Below are positions 1 through 10,000 of a stretch of DNA of 64,000 nt, in pieces. Within the stretch, counting starts at the first letter, position 1, and each line of letters starts with the position of its first letter. A program made the position numbers and the translations under genes. Origin of the DNA: Corynebacterium suicordis DSM 45110 (GTDB lineage: Bacteria; Actinomycetota; Actinomycetes; Mycobacteriales; Mycobacteriaceae); the NCBI RefSeq assembly GCF_015351405.1, contig NZ_JADKMY010000001.1, positions 1 through 64,000 of the forward strand. Reading direction: 5' to 3'. The notes beneath the pieces were generated by a model. That model did no database searches. It saw only the letters and a list, made by a program, of their open reading frames with translations, and was not told the origin of the DNA.

Positions 1-422
1 GTGATCGGTCATCCGTACCACCCTGCAAGACACCAGAACGGTGTCAGGCGCAGGGCACTGTGGAATCTAAAAAATAAAAACTTGATTCATCACGCTATTG
101 AGTTCTCAAACATCATATGCACACAACAATCATCACACCGAAGTGCTTGTCATTGTGACGGATTTCCGAGTGTAGCCACAAAGTTAAGCTAAAGCAAATT
201 CTTTGTGAACTTCGAATCTTTGATTCACACACGCCACTCGGAGGAAGCGCCCACACCAAACTCAACAAAGGAATTTAGTGGGAAAGTGAGAAGATTCTCT
301 GCTTGTCAGGGCCTGTTGTCCTGCCAACCACTGACCTGCAGTGGCGGTGTCGGTCGCGCTGACTTGAATTAATCTACACACCACCCTGAACGAACACAAC
401 CCCGCAGGTCAAACATTATTTC
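1..422. other. Intergenic leader, no gene seen
   Basis: AT-rich stretch at the window edge, without a supported coding region, RNA gene or clear repeat. The only open frame (1-192, plus) is short and has no coding character. It lies downstream of the minus-strand permease and may hold the promoter of a gene outside the window. Confidence 0.5.
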
Positions 423-1703
423 CTAGGCGCGCAGCCCGAAGTAGTCCACGGCTTCCTTGTCGCGCATATCGATGCTCATCATTGTCTTGCGCAGAATCGC
501 TAATCCCAACGCCAGGATCACAACGGACACTCCTAGCTCCGCTAGTACGACAACCCACCAATCGACTCTCTGCATGAACTCCATGCTTTCCTCTGGAGCC
601 ATCAATCCGAACTCGAGCATCATCCACGTTGTCAACACCGCCAACGCTGCACTGGAGAATCCAAACAGGGCGGGAACGATCAGCAGCATTCCCCAACCCT
701 TCAGCCAATTGTTCAGCACAACTGCCATGGCCACGGCGAACGTGAGGATCGCTCCCACTGCAATTCCTGTGCTCAAGAACAGCGCTCCGCTGCCCAAAAC
801 TTGGCTGTCAAGGATCGCTGGGTAACCATTCTCCGGCGAATGAGACTCGCCAACTAGGCCCTGCAGCCCCACGACCAGTGCGAACAAGACGAACGCCCCA
901 GCAAATACCCATCGCAATTTTCCGATGAGTTCCCGCACCCAGGCACGGCGAGTTCCCCCAAAGGCCAGCCACGCGTTGAGGGTATCTCCCATGACTGAAC
1001 CCAGGATCACTCCTTGCACGCCGATAACACCCATCGTCACGGGAAAGAAGAAGCTGGAGAAGTCTTCCGGCCAACCAATCAGGGTCAGCACATAAAAGAT
1101 TGCCACTATGCCAAGAGAGAACAGGCTCGTGCGGATGAGCTGGAGATCCATCTTCCTCCCGGCCAGTTCCTGCAAAGCGTCGGTCACGACGGCCGGATCC
1201 TTAACCATCCTCCTTAACCACGGTTTGGCATCCGACTCCCTCTTGTCACCCTTCTCTTTAACCTCCTTCTTCTTGACTTCACTGCGCTCTTCGCGGGAGT
1301 CCCTGAACTCAGAAAGGAGAAAGCCAAGCTGCAGCAAGGTGACTACTGCCACCATCAGTTGACCATTCACCGTGCTCAGTGGCACAAAAGCCGCGATGAT
1401 CACCCACAGCATGGCTTGAGTAAACAGCATTCCCACCAGGGTCACGCTCACCTTGAGCTTCCGGATCTGCCGAGTAGATAGGGACAAGGCGCGCAGCGGT
1501 GCGGTTTCCCATGCCGGGATCCACCCCAGCACCGCTGCCGCGATCGCGGTGAAGACTAACCCGAACGCCCCTCCCCAATTCGCCTCCTCCAGTGGCGTAA
1601 ACCCAGTCTGCAACCCGACAGCAACCGGCCACAGCAGGAGGAAAACAAAGCTCATGTGCGTGAGCTGGATTCTGCCGATCTTCCACAACTTCGCGGGCAT
1701 CAT
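423..1703 (-). CDS. ABC transporter membrane (permease) subunit
   Basis: A 426-residue polytopic membrane protein with about nine to ten hydrophobic segments. A charged Lys/Glu-rich cytoplasmic stretch near residues 135-165 separates the two membrane halves. It is the third gene of a GntR-ATPase-permease operon; its ATG overlaps the stop of the ATPase gene (ATGA) and follows a strong GGAGGTGA ribosome site six bases upstream. No family-specific motif was recognised, so the permease call rests on topology and on tight coupling to the ATPase. This layout is typical of small exporters controlled by YtrA-type GntR regulators, which often respond to cell-wall or membrane stress. The substrate cannot be read from the sequence. 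Confidence 0.75.
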   Translation of the reverse strand: MMPAKLWKIGRIQLTHMSFVFLLLWPVAVGLQTGFTPLEEANWGGAFGLVFTAIAAAVLGWIPAWETAPLRALSLSTRQIRKLKVSVTLVGMLFTQAMLWVIIAAFVPLSTVNGQLMVAVVTLLQLGFLLSEFRDSREERSEVKKKEVKEKGDKRESDAKPWLRRMVKDPAVVTDALQELAGRKMDLQLIRTSLFSLGIVAIFYVLTLIGWPEDFSSFFFPVTMGVIGVQGVILGSVMGDTLNAWLAFGGTRRAWVRELIGKLRWVFAGAFVLFALVVGLQGLVGESHSPENGYPAILDSQVLGSGALFLSTGIAVGAILTFAVAMAVVLNNWLKGWGMLLIVPALFGFSSAALAVLTTWMMLEFGLMAPEESMEFMQRVDWWVVVLAELGVSVVILALGLAILRKTMMSIDMRDKEAVDYFGLRA

Positions 1704-2725
1704 GCCAAGTCACCTCCGCGTGGTGGCCCATTGACTAACGCTTCGCGCGTCACTCCTGAGTCCACCTCAGCCCCAATAGTGATCTCTCGGCCAGTCAACG
1801 CAAGAACTGATTGCTCAAGATCCGCCAATTGCATCCGTACTCCCGTGCCTTCCAAGGCCCGGCTCAAGCGACCAGCGCTCACGCGACCCCCGGAACTATC
1901 GGCGTGCAGATCAAGGGTGACTCTGCGTAGGCCGGCAGAGGTGGCGTCGGAAATGATGGAGGAAGGATCCAGACGAAGCGCGTCCACGGCGGAGGAAGAG
2001 CCGGAAAGGATGGCGATGCGCTCGGTGAAATCTTCCAGTTCGCCGAGACCAGTGATGCGGCCTTTGTCCAGGAGGATGACTGAATCGAGGATGCGGGAGG
2101 CGTCGTCGATGTGGTGGGTGGAGAGGATGATGGTGCGCGGATTGCGCTCCACATCGGCCATGAGGTGGCGGTAGAACTGTTCGCGGTTTTGCACGTCCAG
2201 GCCCAGGTAGGGCTCGTCGAGGAGGGTGATCGGGCATTGCGCGGCCAGGCCCATGACTATGCTGACCAGGGATTTCTGCCCGCGGGAGAGCTCGCTGAGG
2301 CGCTTGGAGGTGTCCAGATCAAAGTCTTCGATCAGCGCTTCTGCGTAATGCTGATCCCACGCCTCCCACCGCGCGGCGGCAATGGCGAAGAGCCTGCGCA
2401 CCTTGATGCCCTCCGGCCAGGGCACGTCCGGCCCAGAGAGGATGAGGCGATCCAGCGCGGCCTCGTTGTCCCAGACCGGCTGCCCGTCCACCAACACCTC
2501 GCCCTGCACCCGGAGCTGCCCGGCCATCGCGCGTAAAAGAGTGGTCTTACCTGCGCCATTCCTGCCGATAAGCCCGTATACGCGGCCTCCCGGGAGCGAC
2601 GCGGAAGCCTCATCCAAGGCCAGTGTCCCGCCGGAAAGAGCTCGTTTCACGGGGCCACCGAAACGGCGGGTGACGCGATTGAGTTCATAGGTTCCGGTGT
2701 GTTCTTTAAGTTCTCTGTGAGTCAT
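1700..2725 (-). CDS. ABC transporter ATP-binding protein
   Basis: A 341-residue nucleotide-binding subunit that would power the adjacent permease. Walker A is GRNGAGKTT near residue 54, the signature is LSRGQKS near residue 145, and Walker B with catalytic Glu is ITLLDEP near residue 166. A switch-region H (STHHIDDA) follows. Residues 230-341 form a C-terminal extension beyond the ordinary NBD, found in several exporter ATPases but not assigned here. The start overlaps the stop of the GntR gene and the end overlaps the start of the permease gene, so the three genes are translationally coupled. A copy of the dispersed GTGGCGTCG word lies in its 3' half. Confidence 0.9.
   Translation of the reverse strand: MTHRELKEHTGTYELNRVTRRFGGPVKRALSGGTLALDEASASLPGGRVYGLIGRNGAGKTTLLRAMAGQLRVQGEVLVDGQPVWDNEAALDRLILSGPDVPWPEGIKVRRLFAIAAARWEAWDQHYAEALIEDFDLDTSKRLSELSRGQKSLVSIVMGLAAQCPITLLDEPYLGLDVQNREQFYRHLMADVERNPRTIILSTHHIDDASRILDSVILLDKGRITGLGELEDFTERIAILSGSSSAVDALRLDPSSIISDATSAGLRRVTLDLHADSSGGRVSAGRLSRALEGTGVRMQLADLEQSVLALTGREITIGAEVDSGVTREALVNGPPRGGDLA
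1941..1961 (+). repeat. Dispersed GTGGCGTCG word
   Basis: Exact core followed by GAAATGATGGAG, inside the ABC ATPase gene. Confidence 0.55.
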
Positions 2726-3096
2726 TCGTAGAGTCCTCTGCTTTCGGAAACTTGGGTGATAAGGGTGGTGAGATCCTCGCGGTTCATTCCCAACTTGGCG
2801 GCCTCATCGATCAACGGGACCACGAAGTTGTGGGCGAAATTCTGTTTGCGGATAGACACGATCACTTTCTTGGCACCGGTTTCCACGAACATGCCCACCC
2901 CTCGCCTTTTGCTCAGCACACCCTGCTCCACCAGCAGCGCCAATCCCTTGCGGGCGGTGGCTGGGTTGATGTGATGAAAGGTGGCGAGTTCATTGGTGGA
3001 GGGAGCTCGTTCGCCCTCGGGAAGGGAGCCATCGACGATGGCATCTGCGATGAGATCCGCGACTTGTTGAAACAGGGGCACAGTGGCTTCTTCCAA
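2722..3096 (-). CDS. GntR-family (YtrA-type) transcriptional regulator
   Basis: A 124-residue protein with an N-terminal winged helix-turn-helix (about residues 10-75) and only a short C-terminal tail, the size expected of the YtrA subgroup that lacks a large effector domain. The start is TTG, chosen because AAAGGAG sits seven bases upstream. It is first in an operon with an ABC ATPase and permease and lies just downstream of a near-perfect inverted repeat. Family knowledge says such regulators repress their own operon and are released by envelope-active compounds; the inducer here is unknown. Confidence 0.85.
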   Translation of the reverse strand: MEEATVPLFQQVADLIADAIVDGSLPEGERAPSTNELATFHHINPATARKGLALLVEQGVLSKRRGVGMFVETGAKKVIVSIRKQNFAHNFVVPLIDEAAKLGMNREDLTTLITQVSESRGLYE

Positions 3097-3187
3097 CGTC
3101 GTGCTCCTTTCTGTGGCTTGAGCACTCGCCGAGCTCTAAATGCGCAGGTGAGGTGCTTTTCATTCTGAGGAAACCATGTGGTTTATC

Positions 3188-3211
3188 GGTTGGTTACCTG
3201 TGTAACTAACC
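3188..3211 (-). promoter_or_regulatory. Probable GntR operator (inverted repeat)
   Basis: Arms GGTTGGTTAC and GTAACTAACC flank a four-base CTGT spacer and match at nine of ten positions when one arm is reversed. It lies about 90 bp upstream of the GntR start. The GT...AC symmetry fits YtrA-type operators, so autorepression is the likely mode. Confidence 0.7.
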
Positions 3212-3283
3212 GTACAGCATCTTTTTCAGGCATGCTGGGGGACATAGAAACTGCAAACAAAGCGAAATGGACAATGACCCCTG

Positions 3284-4678
3284 ATGCTCGAAAGAACACT
3301 TGTTTTCGTAGACACCTCTTACTTACTGGCTAGCTTCTACAATTCTTGGGACACCGGCGCCCGAGCGCAGCTAGAAATCGACCTCCCAGAGGTAGTCGCC
3401 GTACTCGGGCGAATGGCCTCTGAACAGTTAAAACAACCCATCCACCGACAATATTGGTATGACGGAATCCCCGATTCCGGCCCCCACCGTTACCAACGAT
3501 CCCTGCGCAGCGAACCCGGTGTGCAATTGCGCGCTGGCCAGCTCATCGAATGGGGCGACCGGCGTACCCAAAAGGCAGTGGACACGCGCCTGGTAGCCGA
3601 TATGGTCATCACCGCCCTCAAGGGCAACGTCAGCGACATCATCCTGGTCTCCGGAGATGCAGACATGCTGCCCGGCGTGGAAGAAGCCGTTAACGCTGGC
3701 GTGCGCGTTCACCTCTATGGATTCGGCTGGGATTCCATGTCCAGCCAGCTGCGATTCGCCTGCGACACCACCACCATCCTGGATCCCCGCGATGACTTCC
3801 GCGACACCATGCGCCTCCAGGTCCTCGAAGGCCCGATGCAGCCGCACGTGAGCCCCTCCGCGGAAATCGAGCGCCCACTGGCCGATGCCGAACAACCCGA
3901 AGCTCCCGGCCCCTCCCCCATTCCCGTCCACGGCCTCGAGCCCACCGCCGGGGAGGAACCTTCTCCTTCTTCTTCCTCCTCTTCTTCCGACGCTACCTCT
4001 GACACTCCCGCTAACAGCCCTGCACCTGCGGAAACCGGATCTGCGGAGACGGAGAAGAAGCCCCGGCCGCGGCCTTCCCTCACCCAGGCAGCCCAAGCCG
4101 CAGCGAATGCCCCGTTTGAGCATCCCGTAAACAGCTCCGCGGATAGCGCTGCAGCCGCAGAAAATTCCGGCGCCGCGCCCAAGAAACCCGCAGCTCAGGC
4201 ACCTGCAGCTGAGCCCGCTGCCTCGCCGGCAGCGACCGCGGATGCCGTGGAAAAGAACCGCGTTCAGCAGGAAGAGAAGGCGGAAGCGGAAAGGGTGGCG
4301 TCGGCAAATAACGAACGTCACTCCGTGCCCACGCCGGGCAGCATGCCGCGGCCGAACCCAGGAATGATGGCGCGGCACCGCAAATTGCGCAGTCGTTATG
4401 TGCCGCTGCCCAACGAAGTGTGGGCCAGCTCGGGCGAGCAGAGCCCGTTTGATATCGGGCAGCAATACGCGGTGTGGTGGTACGACAACGGCGCCACTGA
4501 AACCCAGCAAGATAATGCCCACCTGCTCACCGGTGGCGGGCTGCCCCCGGAGATCGATCGCCCTTTGCTGCAGTTTGCCTGCGAGACTCTGCACGAATAC
4601 ACGCTCACCGAGGGGCAACGCGTGGGGTTGCGCGATGGATTTCACGCGGGGATCCGCGGGATCATGCTTCGTCGCTAA
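3284..4678 (+). CDS. NYN-domain (PIN-like) protein with disordered linker
   Basis: A 464-residue cytoplasmic protein. Residues 1-170 form a NYN/LabA-type PIN-like fold: an early Asp (FVDTSYL, residue 9) and a later SGDADM segment near residue 124 supply the acidic residues expected of the nuclease-like metal site. Residues about 190-350 are Pro/Ala/Ser/Glu-rich low complexity, including a run of serines. Residues 360-464 form a second folded segment that I do not recognise, possibly a nucleic-acid-binding module. NYN proteins are thought to be RNases or RNA-binding proteins. No strong ribosome site precedes the ATG. It stands directly upstream of aftA on the same strand with a 95-bp gap. Confidence 0.8.
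   Translation: MLERTLVFVDTSYLLASFYNSWDTGARAQLEIDLPEVVAVLGRMASEQLKQPIHRQYWYDGIPDSGPHRYQRSLRSEPGVQLRAGQLIEWGDRRTQKAVDTRLVADMVITALKGNVSDIILVSGDADMLPGVEEAVNAGVRVHLYGFGWDSMSSQLRFACDTTTILDPRDDFRDTMRLQVLEGPMQPHVSPSAEIERPLADAEQPEAPGPSPIPVHGLEPTAGEEPSPSSSSSSSDATSDTPANSPAPAETGSAETEKKPRPRPSLTQAAQAAANAPFEHPVNSSADSAAAAENSGAAPKKPAAQAPAAEPAASPAATADAVEKNRVQQEEKAEAERVASANNERHSVPTPGSMPRPNPGMMARHRKLRSRYVPLPNEVWASSGEQSPFDIGQQYAVWWYDNGATETQQDNAHLLTGGGLPPEIDRPLLQFACETLHEYTLTEGQRVGLRDGFHAGIRGIMLRR
4295..4315 (+). repeat. Dispersed GTGGCGTCG word
   Basis: Exact core followed by GCAAATAACGAA, inside the NYN gene. Confidence 0.55.
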
Positions 4679-4773
4679 ACATAGGGGTTAAAGCTGCGCC
4701 TCTACTGGGGGAGTCTGTGGATCGCGCGGATTGGGAAAAGGAATTGTCCCGGCGATATGCCAATATGTAATCC

Positions 4774-6906
4774 ATGAGCGCGAGCCCCCTCTCCCCGCAG
4801 GAGAAAACACCGGAAACCCAGGATCAGCCCAGCACTTCTGCCTCCACTGCTGTGGCTGCCAGTCAGTCCGCGCGCAGAGCTCCTCAGGATCCACTGTCTC
4901 TGCGCCAGACGCTGCTCCGCATGGTGGGCGTGGGGATCGCCGCAGCAGTATGCACGCTGGCGGCGTGGTTTGTTCTGGGTCGCGTGCAATGGCCGGCCTA
5001 CAACAGCAGCAACGTGCTGCGCTCGCTATCCACTGCCGGTTCAGCACTCGTGGTGATTGCGGTAGCGGGTGTCATCTGGCTCTGGCTGCACCCGCCACAT
5101 AACCGTCCCCTGGCCGCTTGGCTGCGCTGGGGTTCACAGGCAATCGCTTATCTGGCGCCGGCGGCGCTGGTCACTTCTACCTTGACGATTCCCCTGGCGG
5201 CCACGCGTCTGTACCTGGATGGTGTCACTGAAGACCAGGTATTCCGCACCCAATTCCTCACGCGGATGACCGACCAGCTGGGTTGGGAAGACATGGCGTA
5301 CCAGGACATGCCGAGCTTCTACCCCGGCCTGTGGTTCTTTTCAGGCGGAGCATTCGCCCGGATTACCGGGTTGGAAGGCTGGGCCGCGTTCCAGCCTTGG
5401 GCACTGATCACCTTGGCGGTGGCCGGGTGCATGCTGGTCCCAGTGTGGCAACGCATCACGGGATCCCTGGCGCTGGGCGCCGGGCTGGCGCTGATCACCA
5501 CGATGATTGTGGTGCGTGAAGCACCTGCGGAGCCCTACGCTGCCATCGTTGCCATGGGCATGCCTGCAGCGTTCATTTTGTCCCGGCGTGCGCTGGAAGG
5601 TGGTGCTGCTGCACTCGCGGGAACCATCATCTACCTGGGTCTATCAGCTAACCTCTACACGCTCTTCACCGCGATTTCTGCGCTGACGGTGGTGGTGATG
5701 GCCTTGGCCGTAACGCTGGAGCGCAAGTCCTGGAAACCGGTAATGCGCCTGGTGATCATTGGCGCGGCATCCATCGCCATTGCGCTTCTGGGATGGGGAC
5801 CTTACCTATGGGGAATGCTCACCCGGGCACACGGGCCAAGCCTGGCGCAGCATTATCTGCCGCTGGAAGGCGCCAGCATCCCCATGCCTTTCTTCAGCAA
5901 CCTCACGTTGTTCATCCTCGCTTTCCTGGCCGTGCTGTGGATGATTGTTCGCTTCCGCTCGCCCGGTGCGAATGCGCTGTTCGTGGGACTGGTGGTGAGC
6001 TACCTGTGGGTTCTCCTCTCCCTGGTTGCTCCTGTGCTTGGCACCACGCTGCTTTCCTTCCGCGTGGCAGTGCCCATCCTGATGATTCTGGGCGTGGGCG
6101 GAATCTTGGCCCTGGCGGATGTGCGTAACGCAGGGATCGCCCGCTTCTACCCTCAGGGTTGGATCACGGAACACGCCCGCACGGTTACAGCGATTTTCCT
6201 GGTGTTCTTCGCCGCCACGGGTGTGCACTTTGCCAGCACCACTACCCACGGTGTTCGCGAGCTCACGGATCGGGCATACACAGATACTGATGGTGATGCC
6301 TACCGCGGAGATATCGGCCCCGCAGACGCCACGCAGTACTACGCGGCAATCGATGAACTCATCTTCAACCACACGGGCCAGCGGGCCGGCTCCGTGGTGC
6401 TCACTGATGAACAAAACTTCATGGCGTTCTACCCGTACCACGGCTACCAGGCCATTACGGCGCACTATTCCAACCCTTTGGGTGAATTCATGCGTCGAAA
6501 TTCAGAGATCGAAACCTGGACGAAAATCGAAGATCCGGAGGAGCTCCGCGCGGCCATGGATGCTGCGGAGAAGGCCAACGGATGGAAGGCTCCGGACGCG
6601 CTCGTTCTCCGCGGTCAGCTAGAAGTGGAATCTCCGGCCTCCGCAGACAACAAATCCGCCGAAGCCGAGAACAAGAATCAGGCGCAGACCGAACCCGGGG
6701 AGGGCACGGAAGCGCCTGCGAGCGAGCTCCCCAAGGTCACCGGGACCGGGGACAGCACCTTCAACTACCTGGTTGCGGATGACCTCTTCCCCAGCACTCC
6801 CAATGTGCGCTTCCGCCAAGTTGAGTTCCCTGCGAGCGCGTTTGCCGAGGGCTGGGAACTGCACCAGGTTGGCCCGTTTGTGGTGGCATTGCGCACAGAT
6901 AAGTAG
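4774..6906 (+). CDS. aftA: Galactan 5-O-arabinofuranosyltransferase AftA
   Basis: A 710-residue multi-membrane GT-C glycosyltransferase (GT85) that adds the first arabinofuranose from decaprenyl-phospho-arabinose onto galactan, priming the arabinan of arabinogalactan. About eleven membrane helices span residues 45-490, with an acidic loop (GVTEDQVF, near residue 150) where GT-C enzymes hold their catalytic acids. Residues 490-710 form the external soluble domain. A Glu/Ala-rich insertion near residues 625-655 is longer than I would expect. The adjacency to emb is the classic order in corynebacteria and mycobacteria and supports the call. No strong Shine-Dalgarno sequence precedes the ATG. Confidence 0.9.
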   Translation: MSASPLSPQEKTPETQDQPSTSASTAVAASQSARRAPQDPLSLRQTLLRMVGVGIAAAVCTLAAWFVLGRVQWPAYNSSNVLRSLSTAGSALVVIAVAGVIWLWLHPPHNRPLAAWLRWGSQAIAYLAPAALVTSTLTIPLAATRLYLDGVTEDQVFRTQFLTRMTDQLGWEDMAYQDMPSFYPGLWFFSGGAFARITGLEGWAAFQPWALITLAVAGCMLVPVWQRITGSLALGAGLALITTMIVVREAPAEPYAAIVAMGMPAAFILSRRALEGGAAALAGTIIYLGLSANLYTLFTAISALTVVVMALAVTLERKSWKPVMRLVIIGAASIAIALLGWGPYLWGMLTRAHGPSLAQHYLPLEGASIPMPFFSNLTLFILAFLAVLWMIVRFRSPGANALFVGLVVSYLWVLLSLVAPVLGTTLLSFRVAVPILMILGVGGILALADVRNAGIARFYPQGWITEHARTVTAIFLVFFAATGVHFASTTTHGVRELTDRAYTDTDGDAYRGDIGPADATQYYAAIDELIFNHTGQRAGSVVLTDEQNFMAFYPYHGYQAITAHYSNPLGEFMRRNSEIETWTKIEDPEELRAAMDAAEKANGWKAPDALVLRGQLEVESPASADNKSAEAENKNQAQTEPGEGTEAPASELPKVTGTGDSTFNYLVADDLFPSTPNVRFRQVEFPASAFAEGWELHQVGPFVVALRTDK

Positions 6907-7007
6907 CAGATTAGTAGTTGTCGCGTTCTCCCAGCGCACGCCGGAAGGGACAGAGAGATTCCCCACGCTGGCTCTCTGCCCCAGAACCAACACAGCTCAC
7001 AGGGTTC

Positions 7008-7035
7008 TTGGGTTAGCCAACCGGTGCCGTAGAAT
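7008..7035 (+). promoter_or_regulatory. Candidate emb promoter, leaderless type
   Basis: TTGGGT (7008-7013) and TAGAAT (7030-7035) are 16 bases apart. The -10 element ends eight bases before the GTG start of emb, and no Shine-Dalgarno sequence is present, so transcription would start at or next to the start codon. Confidence 0.45.
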
Positions 7036-7043
7036 CCTCTCTT

Positions 7044-10000
7044 GTGACAAAACCGAATCTAGAAAAAACTGACAGAACCACTGCCACGAAGATCACGCGG
7101 AAACCCGCGCCTTCGCGGAAGTCTGTTGCCCAGCTCAAAACCTTCGCCATCATCACTGGCCTGCTTGGTTTTGTTCTGTTTTGTCTCACCCCGATCCTCC
7201 CGGTGAAGCAAGAGCATGCAGAGTTCACATGGCCACAGGGCAATGACCTCACCAGCGTGACTGCCCCGTTGATCTCCTACACCCCGGAGAAGATCGACCT
7301 GACGTTGCCGATCCAAGAGATCCGCAACCTCACCCCGGGTGAGACCACGGCGCTGTCCACCGTCCCAGAGAACAGCGATGATGCTTCCCTGCGCGGAATG
7401 TTCGTCCGTTCCACGAGCGATGGCATGGACGTGGTGGTGCGCAACGTGGTGCCGCTCAGCCTGACAACTGAGCAGGTGGAAGACCTCGGGTCTGATGCCG
7501 TACTGCGCATCAATGCTGATCATGAGCATTTTCGCGCGTGGATTCCGGATGAGTCCGATTCCGATGGAACGCCTTATGACGGTGTCATCCAGGATGATGT
7601 CCGCCCCATGGTCACGGGCATTTACTCTGAGCTAGTCAATACGCCAAAGACCGCCGAAGATGCCAAGGAAGCGGGCATCAACGCCACCATTTCGGTGGAT
7701 TCCCGCTTCACTTCCAAACCCACGGTCATCAAGCTCCTCGCAATGGGTCTGGGTCTGGTCATGATGGTGCTTTCCCTCGTGGGTCTGCACCGCATTGATC
7801 AGCTGGATGGTCGTCGTGGTGGGCGGTTCCTTCCCCGTCAGTGGTGGAAGCCTCGATTGCTCGATGTTGTGGTGGGCGGTTTCCTAGTCGCGTGGTTCTT
7901 CATCGGAGCCAATACCGCGGATGATGGTTACATCCTCACCATGGCGCGGGTTTCTGAAGAATCCGGTTACATGGCCAATTACTACCGTTGGTATGGCGTG
8001 CCGGAATCTCCGATCGGTTTTCCTTTCTATGACCTCCTAGCGCTGATGGCGAAGGTCTCCACGGCGTCCATCTGGATGCGCCTGCCCGCCTTGGCGGCGG
8101 GTCTGATCGTGTGGATGATCCTCTCCCGCGAGGTGCTTCCACGCTTGGGTGCGAAGATCGACCAGCGTCAGGTGGCGCACTGGACCATGGCCGCGATGTT
8201 CCTCATCTTCTGGATGACCTACAACAACGGCACCCGCCCAGAGCCCATCATCGCTCTGTTCTCGCTGCTGGCTTGGGTTTCTTTCGAGCGCGCCATTGCC
8301 TCGCACCGCCTGCTCCCCGCTGCCATCGGCACCATTTTCGCCACCCTGGCCCTGGGCGCCGGACCTACGGGCCTGATGGCCGTGGCTGCTTTGCTGGCAT
8401 CCCTGGGCGCGATCATCCGCATCGCCATCCGTCGCTTGCCGGCTTTGGGTGCAGAGAAGGGCTCCTCCAAGGGCTCCATCACCGTGGGCATGCTGGCGCA
8501 GATCGCCCCATTCTTGGCCGCTGGTACTGCCATTTTGGTAGGCGTGTTCGGCGATCAGACGCTCCGCTCCGTGCTCGAGGCCACCTCCGTGCGCAGCGCA
8601 GTTGGCCCTTCCATCCCGTGGTACCAGGAGTACTTGCGCTACACCGCTCTCCTGGAGACCACGGTGGATGGCTCCTTCCCGCGTCGCTTCACCATCCTCA
8701 TGCTGCTCTTTGCCTTCGGTGTGGTGATTGCCTCCACCCTGCGCAACGGTAAGGTGCCGGGTGCCGCTAAGGGCCCAAGCACCCGCCTGATGCTGGTCAT
8801 CGTGGGCACCATGTTCTTCATGGTCTTCACTCCCACCAAGTGGACGCACCACTTTGGCGTGTACGCGGGCGTGGGTGCCGCGTTGTTGGCCTTGGCCGCG
8901 GTGGCTGCTTCGCATTTCTCCCTTTCTTCTCGACGCAACCGCGTTCTCTTCATCGGCGCGAGCCTCATGCTCTTCGCTCTTGCCCTCGCGGGCACGAATG
9001 GCTGGTGGTACATCTCCAGCTACGGCGTGCCATGGTGGGATAAGACTCTGCAGCTCGGCGGCATTGAAGCCTCTTCCGTGATGCTCTTCATCTCGCTGTT
9101 GGTTCTGGTGTGGGGTGTGCTGGTCGGTTATCTTTCCGATATCCGCACCGCCCGCGCGCAGACAGATTCCGAAAAGGAAGAGATCCGCGCTATTGAAAAG
9201 CGCCGTACCTTGCGCTTCACCGGCTTGGCGGCTGCGCCGATGGCTGTTCTCACTGCCATCGTGGTTGTCTTCTCCATGGCTTCTCTGGCCAAGGGCTTTG
9301 TGAGCCAGTGGCCCGCGTACTCCGTGGGCAAGGGCAACGTGATGACACTAGCTGGAAACTCCTGCCAGATGGCTTCTGATGTGATGGTGGAAACGGATAC
9401 CAACGAGTCCTTCCTCACCGTTGCGGGTGGGGGCAAGCTCAAGGATTCCCTCACCTCTGATGGAGCGCGTGGGTTCGAACCCAACAATGTGCCCACCCGG
9501 ATTGAGCCTGGCAAGAGCAACTCTGACTCCTCGTCCACACCCCAAACTTCAGTGACCTCCCAGGATGCTTATCAGAACAGCGGTGCGGATTCTTCCAGCA
9601 CGGGAGCTTCCGCAACCGACGGCGCGGGCAGCCCGGCTTCGTCCAATGACTCTGCGGATTCCTCTTCCTCTTCCGAGGAAGAGTCAAAGTCCACGAAGGC
9701 GGATGATTCCGGCACGACCGGTGGCGTGAGCTCGGAGCAGGGCGTGAATGGTTCTCATGCACAGCTCCCGTTCTTCCTGGACAGCAAGAAGGTTCCCGTG
9801 CTGGGATCCTTCACTGAAGGGCTGCAGCTTCCTGCGCACATCTCGAGCCAGTGGTTCGAGCTGCCTGAGCTCAATGAGTCTCGCCCCATCATCACGTTCT
9901 CCGCTGCCGGAGAAGTGGCCCACATTGATATGAACGGCGTGTTCCAGTACGGCCAAGAACTCAAGGTTGAGTTCGGCAAAAAGAAGTCCGGAAAGTCGGT

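Noticed and set aside
1-192. Open frame at the window edge
   Set aside because: AT-rich, no motif, no ribosome site, and the true upstream context is not visible.
3428-4645. 405-codon minus-strand frame opposite the NYN gene
   Set aside because: Shadow frame; the plus strand encodes NYN motifs and is followed directly by aftA.
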